A stretch of 64,000 nucleotides of DNA. Source: Collybia mongolica. Its lineage: Eukaryota > Basidiomycota > Agaricomycetes > Agaricales > Clitocybaceae. Positions 56,575 through 64,000 of this stretch are shown piece by piece. Position numbers and translations under genes: made by a program. The DNA lies in NCBI GenBank assembly GCA_013420905.1, contig JAAXNY010000001.1, positions 1,550,001-1,614,000 on the forward strand, given 5' to 3'. How positions within the stretch are numbered: the first letter of the stretch is position 1; the number at the start of each line of letters is the position of its first letter. Below the pieces are notes generated by a model. It saw only the letters and a list, made by a program, of their open reading frames with translations. It did not search any database and was not told where the DNA came from.

Positions 56575-59238
56575 ATGGACATGGGTGACTATATGCGCTA
56601 CTCGACAGACTCTTCGGCGTCTCTCGCCTCCATCCACTCGCCTCTTTCCATCCCCGCCGCCGTCCGCGCTGACTCGCCCCTCCTCGGCTTCGACCTCGAC
56701 TCCCCCGACCCCTTGCACTATCCCTCGCCAGACTACGCACGCGAGCTCTCTCTCGACGTCTGCGACAAGGTCACCCGTCTCATTCTTTCGTTAGCCCTCT
56801 ACTCACTCACTCACTCTCTCACAGCATCCATACGAGCACCCACGCGGGCTGGACCCCGTGCACGAGCTCGACTTTGACCACAACAACGACGACAGCGGCG
56901 ACGACGACGACTATCACCACCACCACCACCACCACCCCGCCGACGACGTCGACGTCGAGCCCCGCTCACACCCGTCGCGCTCGCGTTCCCACTCCGCCGC
57001 GTCCTCCACCTACCTCGCCTTCGCATCGCCCCCCTCCCGCCGCGCCTCCCGTCTCCCCTCCTTCTCCTCTACCCTCGACTCCCCCCAACCTCTCCCCCCC
57101 GCCGTCATCCCCGCCCTTCGCGAACGCGTCTCCACACGCTCCCTCCACAAACAGACCTCTGCCCGCTCCTTGCGCCGCTCCACCACAGACAGCACCCCCT
57201 CCCACCCTGTCAGTCTCGCAGGCATCGGCACACCAGATTCAGTCCGTAATGCCGTCTACTTTGACTCTGACCACCTCGGCTCCCTCCTCCTCGCCGCCGC
57301 CGCGTCAACAACCCCGTCCGCCTCCAGCCCGTCCCACGCGCCATTTACCCACTCCCCCCACCCCTCCTCTTCCCAGGTCTACGCCGGCCGTCCCAGCTCC
57401 ACTGGCTCGCAGGTTTATCTCGGGCCCCCGTCCTCCACCCCCACCTCTCCTCGCCGTCGCGCCTTTCCCTCCTCAGACGAGAGCTCCGGCGCGTGCGTAG
57501 AGACAGAGCCAGACACCCCCGGCACCTCCCCCGCCTCCGCCTCCTTCGACTGTACCAGCCCCACGCGCAGCAGGCTCAGCTGGACGGACGACACAGAGGT
57601 CATCCACCCCCGCGTGTACATCCACCCCGTCCCCGATACAGTGGACGAGGACGAGGACGACGCCGAGTTTGGCTATGACCCTGATCTCGATGGGGACCAC
57701 ACTTACACCTACGGCCAGCGCTCTAGCACCAGCACCGGTCTCGCGCCGCCGCAGTGCTCACGCTGGTCCCTTGGGAGTTCAATCGACGCTTCCGTCCTCG
57801 CCCTGGAGAAGAAGCAGAAGAAGGAGAAGCAGCGCGATAGCTGGGGCAATGCAAAAGCCCGGAAGCGCGACAGCGGCGAGAAGACGTACAGGAAGGGTCT
57901 GAGCGGCGAGAAGAAGATGGGCAAGAGGAAACGGCTCGTGTCCTTTATTTCGTCGCGGTTCAGCGCCGCTCCTGCCGCTGTCTCTATGCCCGCGCTCACC
58001 CTCGCGCCTGCGTCGGGTAAGGCGTTGCCTCGGCTGGACGTGGAGAAGGATCTCCCATCCCCGCTGTTCGACAAGGAGCTCCCACCGATCACGCGTTCGT
58101 CTCCGTCCCCGCCGCTGCCCCCGCCTCACAGCAGGCAAGACAGCAAGGTGCAAGCGCAGACGCGCCCTACACTCGCGCTGACTATTCCGGCCCCAACTCC
58201 CAATGCCTTCCCGACCATCGCCTCGCCATCGCCCTCGCCAACTACAGCACAGACGACGCCCACCACTGCGACGTCCAGCTCTGGACTCGACCCCGCCCTA
58301 TCCATGTCCTCCTCGGACGACAGCTACTACTCTCGCCCCAGCTCGCCGTTCGTGGCCGCACCCGGGTCAGAGGAGGAAGGGCCGGTAGTTACCGTTACTG
58401 CCCCCACCCAGTCTGCAGAGGCAAGCGCGGAGACGGAGACGCATGAGGGCCTGCTCTCGCCTACATCCATCAAGACCCTCATCGCACCTGCGCCATCCCC
58501 AGTGTTCACGGCCTCGTCCCCCCCGCCCATTGAGTACGGTGCATACACGTACTCGTTTGTTGACCCGCCGAGCCCCGGGCTCGACCCGTTCCGCGCGGTG
58601 TCGCCTGCCGCTGTACCGGCTCAAACACATGCCCAGGAGCCCAGTCAGGCGTTGACGCAGACGCAGGTGCAGAAGAAGCGCAGCAGGCGGAGTCTCGGGA
58701 TCCGTGGGCTCGCCGTGCGCATGGGGCTCGCGTCCTCGTCTCCCTCCTCGCCCACCGCCACTTCCCCCTCCCCCTCCACATGGGACAACTACCCGCCGTC
58801 GCCCACGTTTGTGCCGGAGGACGCGTACCCCCCGACGCCGAGCAGCCCGGCGAAGCCGCGGCGCAAGGGGCCGAAGCGGAAGCTTGTGATTAGTGGGATT
58901 GAGCAGGGGGGGTACGATGCGGTGCGGGAGTGGTGTGAGGGCTTTGGGGAAGTGAAGGAGATGAGAAGGGTGTGGCCAGGGGGTGTTGTGGGTGGGGAGA
59001 CGGGGGAGGGCAAGGGGAGCTTGGTGGTTGATTTTAGAAAGGCGAGCGTTGCGGAGACGGTGAGTTGTTTTATTTATCTTTTGAGGGTGTGGACGTGTGC
59101 TGACGGTTTGGGTGGCGATAGGTGTGCCGGCTGCAGGCGCAGGTGTATATCCGTGGCGCGGGGAGCGTGAGTTTGAGTTGGTGCACGAAGGGGAAGAGTA
59201 GGGGTGGGGTGAAGGCGGGGCGGAGGAGTGGAGTGTAG
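56575..59238 (+). CDS. Ser/Pro-rich protein with C-terminal RRM-like domain
   Basis: Exons 56575-56769, 56825-59059 and 59122-59238 (introns of 55 and 62 nt, both phase 0) give 848 residues ending in TAG. The N-terminus MDMGDYMRYSTDSSASLAS and most of the protein are Ser/Pro/Thr-rich and probably disordered. A His7 run, DDDD and EDEDD clusters, and a Lys-rich stretch EKKQKKEKQRDSWGNAKARK lie within it. Residues about 748-835 fold like an RNA-recognition motif: KRKLVISGIEQGG (RNP2-like), EWCEGFGEVKEMRRVWPG, GKGSLVVDFRKASVAETVCR (RNP1-like) and QVYIRGAGSVSLSW. It is therefore a likely RNA-binding regulator, but the aromatic RNP residues are largely replaced (Leu, Val), so the fold could be non-canonical. 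The coding region is C-rich and GC-rich compared with its neighbours. The start was chosen as the first ATG in a short cluster; upstream sequence is also open. Confidence 0.72.
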
Positions 59239-62200
59239 GCTCTGCTCTCTGTCTCCCCCGCCCTTCCCTGCGCGACACCGCTTGCATTGAAAATACGGCA
59301 TACAGCACATTGCATACCCTGCATCACTTTATTCCCCGCTCATCGATCGTCGTCATTATTTCCTTTTTTATTCCTTGTTAGCATATAGAGCCCGCGCGCC
59401 TCCCGCCGTCCTTTCCCTCGTCCTCGATTTCTCACTCGAACAACCCAAGAAAACATAATACAACATACAGAACAACCAAACCATATCCATAACAACTGCA
59501 ACAACCGAAAAAAAAAACCACGCAACACCCCTCCGCACATACAGCATACAGCATTTAGACGTACACCACACACGCACAGCATTGTACACCACCCTATACG
59601 CACATACTCGCACTCACAAACACACTCGTTTAATCTCATCTCTGTTGCATCCTGCATCTAATCGGCTTGGCCACCCACACGCTCATTCTATCTCTACCGC
59701 TCCTCGTTTAATCGCGCCCCCACACTCGTTCATTCGTCTACCTAATCTTCGCCGCCAAACGCATCACACGCTCCTTGTCTTGCCCTATATTGTGTATCAC
59801 TCACCCTCGTCGTTGCCTGCCCGCGCCACCAGGCCGCACTAGGCTATATTTCCACGGTGTACAAAACTCGCGCCCCGTCTCTTTTGCTGTATGTTTTTAG
59901 GCCCCCTTTGATCCCCCCCTTCCTGCCGTCCCGCCCGCAGCTGTTGCTGCGGAGGTATTGGTGTTGTCGGGTACCACCCCCGCATTGTCTAGGCATTGCG
60001 CTTTTGTTTAGCGTCTCCTCACTTCCCCCTCCACGCACTCACACCCTCGTTATACGCCCCGCGCGCTACAAAAGCTCAACTTGCGTCTTTCCCCCCCTCT
60101 CCTACCCCTTCCCTCGCTTTTGGCGTTCTTGCTCTCTCGCGCTCGCACACTCGCTCTCTTTTTCCGTGGTTAGTAGTATAAGGTAACATTTATAGAACGA
60201 ACTGAACTCTATCTTCTCTCTCTCTCTCGCGTGTCTTTTTCTTTCTGGCGTTTTTGCGACTTGATTTCTAAGCATCTGTTTATTCCTTTTTTCTTTTTCT
60301 TTTGTGGTTATTTTTTTAATTTTAACTTTTTACATTTCACATTTCTTTGTTGCGTAGTTTTTGGACCCTTGGTTGCAATTGGAGGAGGAGGTAGTGTAGT
60401 ATATTAATGCTGGGGTAGTAAGTAAAAAGAAGAAATGGAAATGAAGTCAATGGTTAAACAGAATGTGTTTATCAGTGTGCTTATGGGGGAGTTGCTTTCT
60501 TGTAGGTACAAATGCGCGCTCATCCCGCCCTCATCCATAAACTTGCTTATCGTTGACTACTCGCCCCGGGCCGGAGCTCAGCGCTCAACGCTCCAAGCGT
60601 ACTAGTACCTACCCCCCGACCCTGACGCCTACACAGGTCCGCTAGAAATGGCCAACACAAGCGACCTTGCAGCCGAATGCGGTACCGCGCCTCATGCCTA
60701 CATACGCTCAGGCTCGCCTAAGCAATAACGCGATCATCCAGGACAAGCACAAATGTGGGGGGTTCTTCCAGGATCCAAGCGGTGGTGGAGGTGGTGCGGT
60801 TTCCTTGACGATACGGCTACCGGTGGAAAACGAGGCTGGCGGGCGTGCCGAGGGGGACCACTTGTATGAAATGGTATTGTGTGTATGTATGATTCTCCGC
60901 TATTTCACACACGCATACTACTACTAAGTTGGCGGTGATGGTGTTTGAATGCGGGGGGGGGGGGGACAAAGTCATGCCATTCTGTCACCGGCCATGACCG
61001 CGCAGAGGCCCACCTCCACCCCCGTTGTCTGTGGAGCAATTCGACAGTGGTAGCGTGGGAAGAGTTGCCATAACATACCGTGACTGTCGGGGTATGGCTC
61101 CCTTTTTAGATGGCTGCGGGCTGACGTGGTCATGGAATCGCAGACCTTGGGCTTACCCCCAGGTCCTCTTGCTGACATGCATAGACCAGGTACCCTCGTG
61201 CTCCCTTGCTAATGCTATGCAGCACCGAGCTGTGTGTCAACACTTTCAATTGACTGGAGTTGATCATGATCGTTGTGGGGTGGGAAGGACCTGCCACCCT
61301 TTTTTTATCTTTCCTTGTTTTCACCAGGTTCGCTTTGCATGTAACATGTAAACCTCAGTGTGGTCGAATACGCCAAGTGAGGGAACTTGGGTTCTTCCTT
61401 GAGCATGTGGACATAGACCATGGAGGTTCCATTTTCCAGCCAGAGCTAACTAGTCGCTTTGTAACTTTCGCCGATAGACATGCCTATCTCTTGACCGAGC
61501 ACACACGACAGCTCAGGTACAACGCCCGCATAACCACGAACACACGTCTCCTCAGAGCCGCATTATCGACGACGCCCTGGGGGCAGGAACAGAGCTGAAA
61601 TAGAGTCGTAAACCCCGGCTATCACCCTCTGGCAGCTTAGGAAATTGTGTGGGGTGACCGGAACAGGATGCACGTAGCGTTATTCTGACAGGCACTCTGC
61701 TCAGTGTCAGCAACCTCAAGAGCTCGGACATGCTCATGTCGCCAAGCCTTGGTGGAGGGTTTTTTCTTTGAATCCTGTGAATCCGACAAATGACATGGGC
61801 AATCCTTGCCTTAGCGGCTGATTCTTGAACCTGGCACAGTATGGCCGCTACACTTTCTCCTCGAGCCTCCGAGCTTTTCAAATGGACCACAAAAGATCGT
61901 ATACATCTTTTGGAGATACGTTGCTATCTTACTACTCACTGCCAAGATATTTGAAATGACTCCATGTCCTGTTACCGTGATTATCGACAATCGACATCGA
62001 TTGTTATTCCGGCCTAAATGCAACGCGTGCTCGATGTTAATAATCCCGGAAGCATGATTGGAAGACGGTTGATCCAGGCCGGTGTGCCATCGATATCGAT
62101 GCCCTGTAATATTCCATTCCTGTTGGACACGTCCTGTCGAACCCATATCAGTACACGGAAGGCCTGACCGTTGTTAAACGTGTTCCGTGGTTCCGATGAG

Positions 62201-64000
62201 AAACTTCATTGGATTTCGTTCGGGATCCCACTCTGGGTTCTGAACCGTGCATTCCGTCATGAAGGGTCCCTTGCAAGCTTCCAAAGGGCCGAATGTCTTG
62301 TGTTATGTGACGAACAGCGTACCTTCCCTTCCAACTATCTTCGTGATCTAAAATACCTTGCGCGTCTATCATTGCTCACAATATGAATTGTCGGACCGGT
62401 GTCTTCTGTTTCCGATGATGACTTCCCAGAAAAAGAACCTTGTGGGATACTTCTGTCTGGATTGGTTGTGTCTGGATCCCTATCGACCTATCTGTCACCC
62501 TGTCATGTCAGTTCCTTTCAGCTTGCCTAATACACCGAACATTTAATGATAGCCCAACTTTCGTACTTGAACCCTTGACAAAACATAGGATAAGTCTATA
62601 AATGGTGCTGTGGGACCCCCAGAGCTCTGGGGAAAGGTGATTCACCGATGCTCGCTCATTGCAACACCCCAAATGGTCCTCGGAAGCGCGCCGCAAAACC
62701 TGGATTTCGAGGTTCCCAGTTCTTTCTATATCCCCCAGCTCGTCATGCCGATGAATTCTGTGCATTTATCACGCCAAACTATGTTCCCCTCATATCAAAG
62801 TGCCGAAATTAATGGAAATTGGCGCTCGCCCCTGGTCATCGAAGAACACATTCTATCGATGGTGATTCTGCGATGTCCCTTCATCTGTTGGAAACGACCT
62901 GTGAGATAATATTGTCATTCACGTCATTATTAACCCTGATGATTTGTGTTCGCATGTCACCACGAATTTGTGACAATGGATGTACGTCGGCGCGCGCCCG
63001 CCATGGGTGTAGCGGTGGCCTATTAAGGTACGTTTTGTCGGGAGAAGAGTAAGCCCGACGTGTCCACAATTGAATGTGATACTAAATGACACTACCACGT
63101 AGAGAAGAGCTTTCTAGACGATACAAGTACAGCAGGGATCGGACCTTTTATAATACCAGACGCGAATGCGTAACGGATAGCTTCTGGAATCGACCATCGG
63201 ACCACGGACGGGCTATTCAGTTCGGTGCTGTGTGATAAGCGCAGGCGTAAACATCTAGCGCCAGCAAATATACGAACAAGACCAATATCAATGAAATTCG
63301 GGGGGGAGGGAAATGAACAGCTGGATTTGTCACCAAGGGGCCTTTACGAACTTATCTTGGGAAAACGATCAGGTCGAAGTGCCTCTGGACATGTGTAAAG
63401 AAATTCTTCAAGCTTCTAGGTCCGTCAAATCTGGGATTGAGCAAGGCCGTCGCCGGGAAATCCGACTCACGTACACACAGAGAAGAGGTACGGATATACA
63501 CCAGGCTAAAATAGACCGGAAAAGCACTGCCGCCGAGGGCGAATTATAACGTTCGAAAGTTCAAATATGTCTCCAATCAGGCCAAGGGGGTGGAACAAGC
63601 CGAGGGCGTTGCATGTATTGCATAATAGATTTATGCAATGGACTGCAACAAAAGCTCATCAGAAGAACTGCAAAGACAATGCTTTGAACTCACTGGAAGA
63701 GACACATATTCAGACTTCTTGGGTTTGTGGGTTTCAACCAAGGGGGCCTAGGTGCCCTGTACCCTGGAGGAAACTGTATATCATGCTTTGGTGTTAATAT
63801 ATGTACAGATGCGCGGGGCGCCTATTGCTAACAAAAAGCAGATGAGTAGGCATGAGACCTGAGTATATTCCCTCTCACTGCGAACCGCCAAGTCTTCCCT
63901 AACGCGATAAACATATCCCTTACGATTGGGTTTACGCTTGCGGACGGGATTTATGTAGGCAAATGCAAGTGAAAGGATAGCCCATCACATCGCTTTTCAC
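59239..64000. other. 4.8 kb without a recognised gene
   Basis: 59340-60300 is C/T-rich on plus, with (CT)n and poly-T tracts, probably the 3' flank of the RRM-like gene. G13 lies at 60953-60965. Several 60-110-codon frames on both strands at 61025-62909 include a plus segment AVGPPELWGKVIHRCSLIA (about 62602) that loosely recalls mushroom F-box proteins, but I cannot assemble a gene. Nothing is supported at 63000-64000. Confidence 0.35.
60953..60965. repeat. G13 homopolymer
   Basis: Thirteen G residues on plus. Such a run is prone to slippage and could form a quadruplex. Confidence 0.85.

Noticed and set aside
58367..59308. Long minus-strand frame (313 codons)
   Set aside because: Antisense shadow of the GC-rich Ser/Pro gene; no motif and no start context.
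62602..62909. Possible F-box gene fragment
   Set aside because: Resemblance is limited to a short PPELWGKVI stretch; no F-box start or consistent frame.
63110..63200. tRNA-like fragments (GCGTAACGGATAGCTTCTGG on plus, GGTCCGATCCC on minus)
   Set aside because: The pieces lie on opposite strands and no consistent stem set or anticodon loop fits.

Overview
The window reads as nuclear DNA of a mushroom-forming basidiomycete (Agaricomycete). Genes are broken by many introns of about 48-60 nt with GT..AG ends. The families present are typical of that group: a NACHT-WD40 NLR, F-box and HNH_2 multigene families, an Iks1-type kinase, a Tnp2/CACTA-like transposon, hAT and Ty1/copia. There is no bacterial operon structure, and I found no rRNA or convincing tRNA gene. 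Names come from my reading of motifs; no search was run.

Layout. 0.65-2.6 kb: Ybp/ALF4/glomulin-family gene (-). 3.3-8.0 kb: decayed Tnp2/CACTA-like transposon carrying a convergent accessory gene. 8.4-12.2 kb: NACHT-WD40 NLR (-) with 14 WD repeats, a gutted NACHT domain and a frameshift. 12.77-16.72 kb: an apparently intact hAT transposon with 21-bp perfect TIRs. 17.0-19.6 kb: intact IKS1-like kinase (-). 19.9-22.1 kb: F-box pseudogene. 23.0-28.3 kb: three genes of the interferon-inducible ISG12/IFI6/IFI27 (Ifi-6-16) family, with a broken HNH gene between the second and third. 28.56-33.13 kb: a complete but decayed copia element with 240-bp LTRs and a perfect GTTTG target duplication. 34.4-35.2 kb: small unknown gene. 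37.1-40.7 kb (-) and 43.3-47.3 kb (+): divergent large low-complexity proteins, the second ending in an NFKBIL1-like domain. 48.3-49.3 kb: intact GNAT acetyltransferase. 49.3-56.6 kb: gene-poor stretch. 56.6-59.2 kb: Ser/Pro-rich protein with a C-terminal RRM-like fold. 59.2-64 kb: nothing recognised.

Most interesting: (1) the three ISG12-like genes share one phase-1 intron position, two of them appear to begin with a 4-nt coding exon, and the middle gene carries a duplicated 39-nt mini-exon in a tail of frame-neutral mini-exons; (2) the single-frame interruptions of the two old transposons are TGA only, best explained by CGA-to-TGA deamination; (3) the copia LTRs differ at only 2 of 240 bases although the body is full of stops; (4) the hAT looks intact and intron-rich; (5) the NLR keeps two full 7-blade propellers but only the Walker A part of NACHT. 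The NLR and the ISG12 cluster may mark a defence or cell-death locus, but that is inference only.
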